The position numbers and the translations under genes were made by a program. From contig NC_073342.2 in the NCBI RefSeq assembly GCF_027580225.2, positions 10,188,501-10,252,500 of the forward strand: a DNA stretch of 64,000 nt, given 5' to 3'. A model generated the notes under the pieces. That model was not told the DNA's origin and ran no database searches. It saw only the letters and a program-made list of their open reading frames with translations. This DNA is from Misgurnus anguillicaudatus (taxonomy: Eukaryota > Chordata > Actinopteri > Cypriniformes > Cobitidae). Positions within the stretch are counted from its first letter, which is position 1; each line of letters opens with the position of its first letter. Shown here piece after piece: positions 54,222 to 64,000 of the stretch.

Positions 54222-55094
54222 CCCTTTCACACAGTAATTTCGATAAATTACCATAAATTGACCAGAATGACTTTACAAGTAAATACAAAAACGTGTTGTT
54301 CACACACGCAGTGACATTCCGTATTTTTAAAAGTAAGATGTTATCACATCAGTCATCACACATCAGTACCAAAATACCAGTAAACTTGGTGAGAAAACGG
54401 AAGTTACCTCTAAACTGACGTGCTGTGAAGTTAGAGTTGCATTTCTTAACAATAGCGTGTTATGTTAGGAATAATTGATGACGGGCCTTTGAGTTATTTA
54501 AAAATAATGCACACCCAAGGTGGTAATGCATCACGATGCAAAGCGGATTTTTAAATAATTCAACACCCGTGGAACATTTATCAACCAATCAGAATAGAGC
54601 ATTAAACAGCACTGTGGTATTAGACTCCACATCCACGGTCCGTATTTTGTGTTTTTACTTCTGTGGCAAACACTGACAGTCGCGCAGTTGACCAAACATT
54701 GCATTAGGTGACTTCAAACAGAACTGAAGAGTCACAACCTGCGTCTTAAACAGCAGCAATGTTTAAACATAGGCTTCACAAAGGACTTGGGCAGTTAGTG
54801 GCAAATAGATGACAAACAACTTGAAGAAATGTGGACGTTAACTTCAAGTGTACTCGACTTTAGGCAGCATGCGTGTGGTGAGAAACGTCCATAACCATTG
54901 CAGGGATAAACACGTCATCATGTATCAAAATGTTATGATTGGCCCAAAGCTGTCAGCGCGTCCTGACATCGTCCGTTCTAATGTTGGTAATCCTTATCCT
55001 CTGTTCACACATAGCGCTTACTAGTAAATTACTGGTAATCTTACAACCTCCCTTACTGGTAAATCACCAGTAAAGACAGTATGTGTGAAAGGGG
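54222..55094. repeat. Long MITE with CCCTTTCACACA ends
   Basis: CCCTTTCACACAGTAATTTC and the inverted partner near 55077-55093 (GTATGTGTGAAAGGGG) bound about 870 bp. TTACTGGTAA words occur near the right end. No coding motif is seen. Confidence 0.5.
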
Positions 55095-55834
55095 CTGATG
55101 TCTGGCTATGGGAGACAAAGATATAAATGCCAGTTCGAAGCCAAACATCATCTGTCAGGAATCGCCAGCATCCAGTGTAATTCCCCTGAGTGACAGACCA
55201 CCAGTGACCGAGTCCTTACAGAAGCAACACGTCCCTCAGGGTCTCCACCGGTGCAGATCTCCACGCAGGTGATGCATCTGCAGCACAAAGCTGAAAGTTG
55301 GGTTCTGTTTTCCGAATATCCCGAGGCGTGAAATCGCTTCTGTTTTTCTGCGAGTGACAGTGCCTGAAGTTGCTCTTTTTGATATGACGGTGGAAGTATC
55401 ACTTTATCTCGTTGGTGCCACAGGCCGGTTTGTCATCTGCTGAGACTTCACTCCCCAAAACAAGGTTAAAAACATCAACAGAGGCCTGAGGATCGCTTTT
55501 AACCGCATCTTCTGTAATTTTCCTCCAAAATGTGTGTGTGTGTGTGTGTGTAGATTTCCTTTATCAAGTACATATGTGACAGTTTTCACACGCTGTGACT
55601 CTATGAAATAAAGGCCTCAAGGGTTCAACTCTTTAGTCTGGCTGTTCTTTGAAAAAGCTGCTCTCTCACACTGTGAATGAATCGAGTCAGACTTCTTAAA
55701 CCCAAACAAAACAAATTTTAAAGGTTATTTACTGTGATTTTCGAATTAGGGACATTATATGACTAAAATGAAGTGCGTTGGTTATTTCTACAGTAGGATG
55801 GTGCTATGTCATTGATATTTTCTGTTGCTAGGGT
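55095..55834. other. No gene recognised; two adjoining minus frames
   Basis: Minus frames at 55148-55402 and 55404-55589 have no motif I know. A (GT)n tract lies at 55531-55551. Unassigned. Confidence 0.35.
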
Positions 55835-56295
55835 AGGCAAAGCGACTTACAAGCAGTGCCGGTCTTTCCTATACGCAAATTACGCAATTTGCATAGGGCC
55901 CCGCACCACTAGGGGGCCCCCTTGATCTCAAGATAATTTAAAACCATTATACCAAATCAAAATTATTATTATGTTTAATGAAAACGAGACGCTAAATAAT
56001 TTGCAAACATGCAGATTTATGCAGGTTTTTAAAAATACTTAATGATTTCTTTAAGTACGTCATAAAGACGTATTTCAGATTATTAACAATTATAAAGTTG
56101 ACTATTATTCTTAGTTAACGATTAATTGTTATATTATGCTTATAACTTGCAAATAAAATGCTTATTTAACTTAAATAAACCAAGCTTGATGACGTGCAGC
56201 GCACATATGCGACCTCCGGAGGTTGCAGCCTTCGCATTTAGAAATGGCCGCGTGCATGACGCAGGACAATGATGTGCTAACGATGCGCATATAAT

Positions 56296-56379
56296 ATGCC
56301 CACTATTGCTTTAAAAAGAAAACTATCCGTCTGGAGCAGAATATAGGAAAAAAACGTGAAGCAAGGGAACAAGATGAAG
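56296..56379 (+). pseudogene. First exon of a hAT transposase (ZMYM-like type), frameshifted
   Basis: The ATG at 56296 gives MPTIALKRKLSV. After a one-base shift the sequence continues as GAEYRKKREAREQDE, and the exon ends at GAAG followed by GTATGTG, a good donor. The KRKLSGAEYRKKR-type start is characteristic of one branch of hAT transposases related to zinc-finger MYM proteins. The downstream exons with the catalytic core are absent, so this copy is non-autonomous. The exon is only 84 bp. Confidence 0.6.
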
Positions 56380-56595
56380 GTATGTGTTTGTAATATTTTA
56401 AATTCTTGTTAGTTCTGCCAAACAAAACGTTTCGTTTGCATTTTATAGGTAATTTTCAGTAATGAATAATTTGTCAGTAAATAAAGTTAACCACATTTAT
56501 CCATTTTAATGTGTTTGTCTTTCAGTTTGTTTAGGTTTAGTAAATGGGTAACGTTTTAAATGGTTTTTTTTACTGTATTAAGAGTATGTATTTAT

Positions 56596-56952
56596 TAGGG
56601 CCGGGACTCGATTAAAAAAATTAATCTAATTAATTAGAGGCTTTGTAATTAATTAATCAAAATTAATCACATTTTAATCACATATAAATATTTGACCTGA
56701 GAACATTGAGAAATAATTTTTTCACATGGATTTGTAGTATACCATGAATAATGACTGAATACATAAGCTTAAGCAACAAAACATTGTTTATTTTTGTTCA
56801 ACCAAGTCGTTGTAGTCGGTGTCGGGCTAATGTCCACGCTAGTCCGCCGAAACTCATCCAATGAGAAATGTTCTGCGGTGCAAAAAATGTTTAACGAGTT
56901 ATTTTTTGTGTAATTAATAATTTTTTTTTTTTTAGTTAAAGTCCCGGCCCTA
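56596..56952. mobile_element. hAT-type MITE nested in the 55854 element
   Basis: TAGGGCCGGGACT and AGTCCCGGCCCTA are perfect ends. The 8-bp duplication GTATTTAT is perfect (56588-56595 and 56953-56960). The interior is AT-rich with repeated TTAATTAAT words. Confidence 0.88.
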
Positions 56953-57339
56953 GTATTTATATATTAAATTTTTGTGCTTCTCACAACACATTTTAAATCA
57001 AAACAGCTTTACAGCAAATACATGTTTCATGTTATAATCAGCAAGTTTATCATTCAGGGTTTCAAAGTAATGTGGATATGGAAAAATACACAGCTGTAAG
57101 ATAATACACTACGTGGTTAGTTAACAAATAACTAACAGCAACATTGAATGGTTTTTAAAAATGCACTGACAAGAGGGCCCGTCACAAAGGTTTGCTTAGG
57201 GCCCCCCAGCATCTAGGACCGGCACTGCTTACAAGGTATTCATTTTAATCAGCATACAGTATGTGTTCCCTTGGGTTCGAACCCGTGACCTTTTGTGCTG
57301 CTAACACAATGCTCTACCACTGAGCTATAAACAGTAGAA

Positions 57340-58715
57340 CCATAGAAGTGACTTTATAGGATTTCGCCCACTTGGCAGAAATTTGCTTACTTGAAAAAAA
57401 CAGAAACAAACATCTTTAAACAAGCGACATGATTTGTTTGTGCTGCAGACGTGAAAGATATTTCAGTTTAAATGAGTATAAACGATAATAATAGCGATGC
57501 TTCGTTTAGCAAGCACCACCAAAACAACGATCCATCTGAGAATTCACACTGCGCAAAAATGTTATCATTTGTAAAAGTTGGCTAATTGTTTCTTTTCTCC
57601 TTCAGCAACGTTTTAACGATCACTTTTCCCGTTGACGTGTTTTGGCGGAATAAAGCCTCTGCCGCAGTCCCCTGAGAGCACAATGAAACACAGCAAACAT
57701 TGGTGTACATGTGCATATGTTAGTATGCTCTTTCAGGACACGACAGTTAGACATTTATCTGTTTTTCTACAGGAATTATGATGAGGAACGTTTAAGCTAA
57801 ATTGGGTCAGAAATCATTACCTGGTGTTCAGGTAAGATTAACTTGGCCAAACACGGTTGTTTATGTCTTTAGTGAATGCAAAGGTGCAAAACAAATGTAT
57901 GCATAAAATACCATATCTGTGCATTAGGCTTTGTAGCGTAAACAAACCCTTTGGCTATGTTTCGAATAACATCTACCATACTACTGCGGTATATTATAAG
58001 TACACTGTGTATACAGTAGTATGCAAATGTTATGCATGCTTAGATGACTTATTACATTTGCCGAAATGAGCTGGATAAAGAGAGCACATTACAATGTCAC
58101 ATACGTCTGTTTGTACTGCTCGACTGCATTATTTAAACAAAATATGTATATTATATTATATGCCGACTATATAATGCAGTAAGTAGTTACGCTGATGGTT
58201 GTACGTGAATGGCCTCTGACTCCTTTATTGTGTTGACTTTAGCTGGTGGACAATAATTAGGGTCACCTGTTAATTGGGGTTGGGATAAACAGCAGTTACT
58301 GCCGTCACACTTTGACCATGACTAATTATTCACCGTGTTTTTATTTTCGACTCAAATACACTACATGCCCACACACGTGAGGATTTTAAGCCCGATTTGC
58401 ACCCTCGGCAACCGAAAGGGGGCGTGACCCAATTAGTACTTTACTGCAGTCGATTTTTTGGGCTTTTATAACGTTTAATCTCGCGTTTCTGTGAGATTTT
58501 GTGTCACTTTGAAATCGGTACAACATTCACGTGTGTGGTCTCGCGGTCTGTTCAAATCATCCAGTGGTGTGCATCCCAAGGATTATGTTGTTAAAAATCG
58601 TTTGACACTGTCCCTATGTCCGTGGTTTCCGATGCATTTAAAATCGTTAAAGATAAAAATCGTCCTGTGTGTCCCAGGCCTTACTCAGTCGTGAATCAGA
58701 ATATCGTGTACCTGG
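57340..58715. other. No gene seen
   Basis: Ordinary-composition DNA; frames at 57857-58069 and 58491-58694 lack motifs. Confidence 0.35.
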
Positions 58716-58834
58716 CCCTTACAAAAATTAACTAAGGTTTTACAAACTGTAGTAAAACCATGGTTTTGGTAATAGTACCAATAAACAAGGTTACACTTTT
58801 ACCACAAAAAAAACATGGTTAATTTTCGTAAGGG
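58716..58834. repeat. Short MITE with CCCTTACAAAAATTAAC ends
   Basis: CCCTTACAAAAATTAAC and GTTAATTTTCGTAAGGG are inverted with one change. The interior has paired AAACCATGGTTTTGG words. 119 bp, no coding capacity. Confidence 0.7.
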
Positions 58835-59530
58835 GGATACAGGCACTAGTAAGGAAACTAGCTCACTACATCACAATGGGACACTAATAATTAATTTTCT
58901 TGTGATATGACTACTTAAGCATGTTGTGAAACAGATCCACTTTAGTGCTTTAAAAGGATTTTCTGATTGAAAGCCACCATGGACAGTGCCCTGACTACTG
59001 AACTAGGGAGCTGACTTACACAAAATGGGTTTATAACATTAAAGGCGCAAAGCACTGCCTTTATTTAATTGACTTCAGAAAAGAGCAGTGTGCTGCGTTT
59101 TTATATTGCTAGGCAACCACCAAGGCAGCTGTCCTGCCAATCAAATGTTGAAGTGTGAGCGCTTATGAAACTTTGGTTTGCTGTCATAAAAACTGTCATA
59201 TTAGCAGAAACTTCAAAAAGAGGACGTTCGCTCAGACCTTGATCGAAGGTGAGAGGTGCACGCAGGAGAAAATGAGTGAGTGCAGTCTCCGGTTATTCCA
59301 AGCAACTGTCACCACACTGTCACCACCACTTGCTGCCGCACTTCTGTCACCACAACGGAAGGCTCACCTCTACCCTCATTCGAATGGACAATGGAAAAAA
59401 CAGGAATGATGTCGGGAGCTTTTCCGTTTAGAGCAAAGGGTCCCCAACTACCGGGTTGTGACCAAGTACCGAGTCGTGAAAGTTGCTCTCAAAGTTGCTC
59501 CCGGGTCGCAAGAACGTCCTGAAAACATTA
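58835..59530. other. No gene seen
   Basis: Two overlapping plus frames (59155-59409, 59280-59522) have no recognisable domain. A fragment of a vertebrate hAT-like end (GTCCCCAACTACCGGGTTGT) lies near 59440. Confidence 0.35.
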
Positions 59531-60470
59531 ACATTAAAGGAATATTCAATTTTCTTAAAAGAAAAATCCAGATAATTTACTCACCACCATGTCATCCAAA
59601 ATGTTGATGTCTTTCTTTGTTCAGTCGAGAAGAAATTATGTTTTTTGAGGAAAACATTGCAGGATTTTTCTCATTTTAATGGACTTTAATAGACACCAAC
59701 AATTAACACTTAAAGGCGGAGTCCACGATGTTTGAAAGCCAATGTTGATATTTGAAATCACCTAAACAAACACGCCCCTACCCCAATAGAATCTGGACCT
59801 TCTGTTGATAGACCCGCCCCACACATACGCAACCCGGCAAGGATGTCGGTTAGTAGTAGACACGCTCCTTACTGCTGATTGGCTATAAGTGTGTTCTGGT
59901 AGTCGGCCCGTCTCCTTTTCCAAAGCGTTTTTCAAACATCGTGGACTCCGCCTTTAACTCAACACGTAACAGTTTTTTTCAACTGAGTTTCAAAGGCCTA
60001 TAAACAATCCCAACCGAGGCATAAGGGTCTTATCTAGCGAAGCGATTGTCATTTTTGACAGAAAAAAAAAATATGCTCTTTTAAACCACAACTTTTCGTC
60101 TAGGTCCGGTCCAGCGCGACCTAACATAAATGCGTAGTGACGTAGGGAGGTCACGTGTTACATATATAAAACGCACATTTGCGGACCATTGTAAACAATA
60201 AACTGACACAAAGACATTAATTAGTATCAGTTGACATACAACAACGTAGGAACGGTCCTCTTTCAACACACTTGTAAACACTGGGGCGGAGTTTCGCATT
60301 CGTCTTCTGTGACCTCTTGACGTCATGACGTATTGCGTGGGGTCACCTGGCGCATCACGACCAGATCTAGACGAGAAGTTGTGCTTTAAAAGTGTATATT
60401 TGTTATTTTTCTTGTCAAAAATGACAATCGTTTTGCTAGATAAGACACTTATGCCTCGTTTGGGATTGTT
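59531..60470. mobile_element. Long palindromic element, copy D, with a nested MITE
   Basis: Starts ATTAAAGGAATATTCAATTT and follows copy A through both arms to TCGTTTGGGATTGTTAT near 60470, where it is cut by the start of another MITE. The insertion at 59709-59957 splits its left arm. Confidence 0.7.
59709..59957. mobile_element. TTAAAGGCGG MITE, copy 3, nested in palindromic copy D
   Basis: The terminal inverted repeats are those of 16616-16838 and include CCACGATGTTTGAAAGCC and its complement. The whole 245-bp unit is better preserved than copy 1. It is absent at the same position in copies A and C, confirming an insertion. Confidence 0.75.
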
Positions 60471-60472
60471 AT

Positions 60473-60745
60473 CGAGACAATCACATGGAAATTTGTGTCA
60501 TGGGAGGGGCTTCTGCACCTCCGCTTGCTTGTCTGTAATCATGTCACTACTAGAGCAAGCTCCTGATTGGTTAACGCGGCGCGTTTTTCCGCCAAAGTTC
60601 AAATTTTTAACTCATGCCATTCGCGTAAACAAGACTAGAATGAGACCTCCAGACGCGCTTTAACGCGTCTTTACACTGACTTAACATTGAAATCACTCAC
60701 GCTTGACGCCTCTATCGCGGCTGGTCTGAACGCAGCATTAGAGTT
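60473..60745. repeat. PIF/Harbinger-like MITE, second copy
   Basis: CATGGGAGGGGCTTCTGCAC, GCTCCTGATTGGTTAACGC and GAGACCTCCAGACGCGC match the block at 21530-21790 in order. It begins exactly where palindromic copy D stops. Confidence 0.55.
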
Positions 60746-61573
60746 AACTTTTATCAACTTCAGCCGCTTATAGTGCTTTTGCAAAAACGTGTGGCGCGGC
60801 AGGTGGCAAAAACGTGAGACGTTTGGTGCGCATAAACAGCGCACATAACACTTACTGCCCATAGAAGAGCTTTCAAAAAAAGCGCCTCGCCTCACTGCCA
60901 TAAACGCATTCTGTGTGATCTGCCCTTTATTCAAATTAGGTAAGCTACAATGTAAGGATATCTCATCACACAATTCTAATAAATAATACATCCTAAACAA
61001 CAAATAATAAATCAAAAAGTAAAAAAGTACGCCATCTACTTCACTTTCTACAATGCAGCTACAATAAGTTTAAACTATTTTTAATTTAGGCGATTGTTCA
61101 GTTTGATGTTTAAATCCAGTGAATATAATATTTGGGTTATATGACTTTAAAGGTCACGTGTGGAACCAAAAGTGTAGTTTGAATGCATACTAATGAAAGT
61201 AAAGTTTTTGATTAATTATGAATTAATCCAACTAAAACAGCAGCCAAACCAGATAGAAAGGGGCGGGGCAGTAAATGCTTTTAGATCCCTTTAGATCCCT
61301 CAAGCATTTAATTACTATTAAATAGTTTATTTTTATGCAAATGTTTGCATTTTTGTGATTTTGTAAGTTTTATTTCATAGCAGCTGCTTTCATGACCTTG
61401 TACAATCATTACTGTGTCACAATTTATTTTCTTCTTAAAACATACAGGCGTAAAAGCCCTTTAAGGGAACAGTGGTGTGTGAATGGGTCAAGGACACGGG
61501 TCATTATTTTCTCTGCCGTCTGAGTGGTTACACGAGGAGGGCAATAAAACCGAATGAAGGGACCCAGGTGTGT

Positions 61574-61576
<3 letters not shown>
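60746..61576. other. No gene seen
   Basis: A 114-codon minus frame at 60671-61015 starts in unassigned DNA and runs into the preceding repeat; no motif. Confidence 0.35.
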
Positions 61577-61624
<48 letters not shown>

Positions 61625-61638
61625 GAGAGAGAGAGAGA
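61577..61638. repeat. (GA)n microsatellite
   Basis: About 60 bp of GA dinucleotides with one GGAA interruption. Confidence 0.95.
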
Positions 61639-63270
61639 CTATAGATCTTCACTACAGATAATCTACACTGCTAAAGACACAATGTGACACAGTAGAAAGG
61701 TGCCATTATAATCAACAAAGCTGCCTGTATATATTGTTTATTCCAATAAAAGCCACTCGCACAAAGACAATTTGTACCAACAAAGCAAGCAGATTATTTA
61801 TTTTAAATACATTTATATTTATTCAATTCATTAAAAAGGTTATCATAACAAAATTGTGGACATTCCTGCAATATATCTACAAACAGATTGTTGTTATTTT
61901 CTGCGGCAAGAAATCTGATTTGTTGTCAAAACTGACAGTAACTCCTTTTTGTAGTCAGACGTTCAATAGCTATCACGAGCCGACCAATAACATCAGATTA
62001 CCCAGCAGAACTCCTACTATGACCAATAAATACAGAGACTGGCGACCTCCAGTGATAAAATCACTATCTGTGTGAACGCTCCATAAGGATTCAATCGTGC
62101 AAAAAATAATCTATCGCTCTCGACTGACATCAGCCGAACGCGAGATAAAAATATGTGACTCTTTCGAAATCAGGTCACCCGAGTCGATTTGATTCGTGAT
62201 AACCGTCCTTTCAAACGAAGGCGGCGCTTGCCGTAGAATAAAGTATATATATCCAAGTATTTAATTCACTTTAAATAAAGTCAACGGTGCAAATTCAATT
62301 AAAATGAATTAATCTTCACCTGAAACAACAATCTATGTCTTCATCTACGCTTTGGTCAGCATTATCCATCTTTCAGCGCGTATTTTCTCTCGGCATAACC
62401 ACACCTAACAGCGTAGCTGGTAAAAGTCAATATGTTTGGATCAATAGAGGTGAAATGAAGGAACACAGAATAGATATTATGAGAGCGAGAGAAGGTAAAG
62501 TGATTTCGCACACAGCTGTACTGCATTTCAAGAACTTAAAAGGCAAACAGTCTCTGCTCGAAGCTCCTCAACAGACTTAATGTGGGTTATTGTTAATACT
62601 TCTCTTAACTAAAATGAATATGAACGTTTGCAAAAGAATGAAAATTAAATGAAGAACTTAACTAAAGAAAATCACTTTATGCTGGGTTGACATGAAAAAC
62701 TAAGAAGTACAGTACTTTTATATACCTGACATTTACAGTAGTCGCAGGTAAATCAGAAATCGACAACGCCGCAGTAATAAACTGGCACGGAGCAAATAAT
62801 GATTCATCTCTCTCTATGAAAAGCTGTAAACAGAACACAAATTAAATTCGAGTCTTGTTTGGTTAATCCAATATATCTCAGAGACTGCATGCATGCCACG
62901 TACTGCACAAGCTTTGGCAAATCCAGCAATGACTTGTGTTGGGTTGTGGGCTGTCACACGATCTTATCCTGCAGAAATCATAAATCCCTGAGATGTCACA
63001 GTGATAACTTAAAATTTACTGCTAAATCTAACAGTAATGGCACATTGACGGCACATTTTATTGGCATGAGGTATCACTGAATGCTGCTTTTATGAAATTG
63101 TCAAGGAATTATTTTAAATATGCTGCTGCTGTGTGATATAAGGGTGATAAACTGAACCTATACTGAAATTAATATTTAAAGCAAGTGTGAAGCAATTTAT
63201 CTACACTGCTACACTATTTAGCATTTTGGCCACTGTTTTAATATACCCATTACAATTTCAAATACGTTCA
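61639..63270. other. No gene recognised
   Basis: Several plus frames (61734-62075, 62335-62580, 62859-63080) carry no domain I recognise. No repeat ends seen. Confidence 0.35.
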
Positions 63271-63274
63271 CTCA

Positions 63275-63307
<33 letters not shown>

Positions 63308-63735
63308 AGTCAGAAAGAGACGAGCCCAGCCGTTGGGTTAAATTAACCTACAAAATGATTATATCTGACCTAACAATGGGTGAAAACAACAAAGCATTTT
63401 GGGTTGAAACAACCCATAATAGATTTAATAACAACCCAAGGGGCTAAGGCTCGACCTGATTTTCCCCCAAGTGAGGGATGTCCTTAGGGTATCAAATTGT
63501 GTTGACCCAAGGACAACATTTTTGTAAATAAAACCTAAAACTGCCTAAAATACCTAAAATATATAAAAAAAATAACTTCACTTCACTTAAAAAAATGCTG
63601 GGCTATTTTCAACACAGAAAAGGGTCAGAAAGGGATGAACACAGCCATTGGGTTAAATTAACCTAGAAAATTGTTATATCTGACCCAACAATGCATGAAA
63701 AAGGCAAGCATTTTGGGTTGAAACAACCCAGCATA
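63275..63735. repeat. Two tandem copies of a MITE with AACCCAGCATT-type ends
   Basis: Copy 1 is about 63275-63432 and copy 2 about 63595-63735, in the same orientation. Both contain CAGCC-TTGGGTTAAATTAAC and TATATCTGACC-AACAATG, then CATTTTGGGTTGAAACAACC. Copy 1 has its left end replaced by a C/A homopolymer (63284-63306). Confidence 0.7.
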
Positions 63736-63930
63736 CATTAAATTTTAACCAATTTACTACACAAAGCCGTAGTTCACTGACAATCGGGGCAATTCCGCAT
63801 TAATTAACATGACGTATCGCTTGCTATATGTATGCGATATGGCCCAGCTTGTCAGGAAACTCCGACTTTGTGTGGTCTGCTCCATCTGAAAGCATGACTA
63901 ACGCATGCAATTTATTGTGCAGTCCTAAAC

Positions 63931-64000
63931 CATTGTTACCTAGGAAGGGAACAAGATGCTGCATTGCTGAAGCTAGTGCTTGCACTGGACGCACCAAGTT
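63931..64000. mobile_element. Possible start of a second DIRS-like element, cut by the window
   Basis: TTACCTAGGAAGGGAACAAG followed by ATGCTGCATTGCTGAAGC resembles the TTCCCT/AAGGGAACG-AGACGC end words of DIRS-type repeats and the fragment at 13333-13440. Only about 70 bp are in view, so this is tentative. Confidence 0.3.

Larger units (their letters stand above)
55854..57227 (+). mobile_element. hAT element, internally deleted, with first exon retained
   Basis: The ends are CAGTGCCGGTC and GACCGGCACTG, with a perfect 8-bp duplication CTTACAAG (55846-55853 and 57228-57235). Subterminal GGGCCCC words occur at both ends. It holds a start codon and short exon (56296-56379) with a splice donor, and no further transposase sequence. 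A younger MITE lies at 56596-56952. Confidence 0.85.
55835..57331 (-). mobile_element. tRNA-derived SINE split by a hAT element
   Basis: The minus-strand head TATAGCTCAGTGGTAGAGC and the B box GGGTTCGAACCC lie at about 57272-57331. The body reaches 57228, where the hAT element interrupts it. The tail (CTTGTAAGTCGCTTTG) resumes at 55853 and ends near 55837. Sequence order and the duplicated CTTACAAG prove the interruption. Confidence 0.8.

Noticed and set aside
55148..55589. Two adjoining minus-strand frames as a possible two-exon gene
   Set aside because: They are separated by one base, lack a recognised domain and splice sites, and part lies over a GT repeat.
57270..57331. Possible tRNA gene on the minus strand
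   Set aside because: A and B boxes are present, but no complete cloverleaf can be closed and a SINE tail lies on the other side of the hAT insertion; it is a SINE head.
61472..61687. Frame with a long ER repeat
   Set aside because: Translation of the GA microsatellite.

Overview
The window looks like repeat-rich intergenic or intronic DNA from a teleost fish, most likely a cypriniform. This rests on repeat families I recognise: tRNA-derived SINEs with the fish-type tail, L2-like LINE remains, Tc1, hAT and PIF-like MITEs, a vertebrate-type DIRS retrotransposon, long CA/GT/GA microsatellites, and low coding density. I recognise no exon of a conventional host gene. Almost everything that can be named is a mobile element or its remains.

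Layout. 1-2100: end of a Tc1-like element, an inverted-repeat element with a short open frame, and a small inverted-repeat element carrying a broken THAP-domain exon with a splice donor. 2200-10140: SINEs, a four-part nest of hAT MITEs, other MITEs, and an L2-like LINE 3' end that is interrupted by one MITE and itself splits another. 13330-15280: a decayed intron-containing hAT (ZBED-type) transposase gene on the minus strand. 16583-18237: a hAT element with a perfect 8-bp target duplication that holds two further MITEs. 19344-20173: a long palindromic element present in four copies in the window. 24985-26404: a complete but dead Tc1-like transposon.

31321-37666: a full-length DIRS-like tyrosine-recombinase retrotransposon with Gag, RT/RNase H and recombinase frames all open, inverted terminal repeats and an internal complementary region. 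It sits inside a copy of the palindromic element, and joining its flanks restores the empty site seen at 19831-19846. This is the best-supported coding system here. Gag packages, RT/RNase H makes cDNA, the complementary region aligns the ends for circularisation, and the recombinase inserts the circle without duplicating target bases.

37700-64000: microsatellites; two palindromic repeats whose arms encode the start of a THAP domain (around 40340 and 50130); a minus-strand 102-bp (34-residue) tandem repeat array at 44575-46690; a solo LTR at 52245-52722 with a 5-bp duplication; a hAT element at 55854-57227 that splits a SINE, carries a hAT first exon and is itself hit by another hAT MITE; further MITEs; and, at the right edge, a fragment resembling a DIRS end.

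Limits: family names come from motifs and end structure read by eye. No alignment or database search was possible, and end positions of decayed repeats are approximate.
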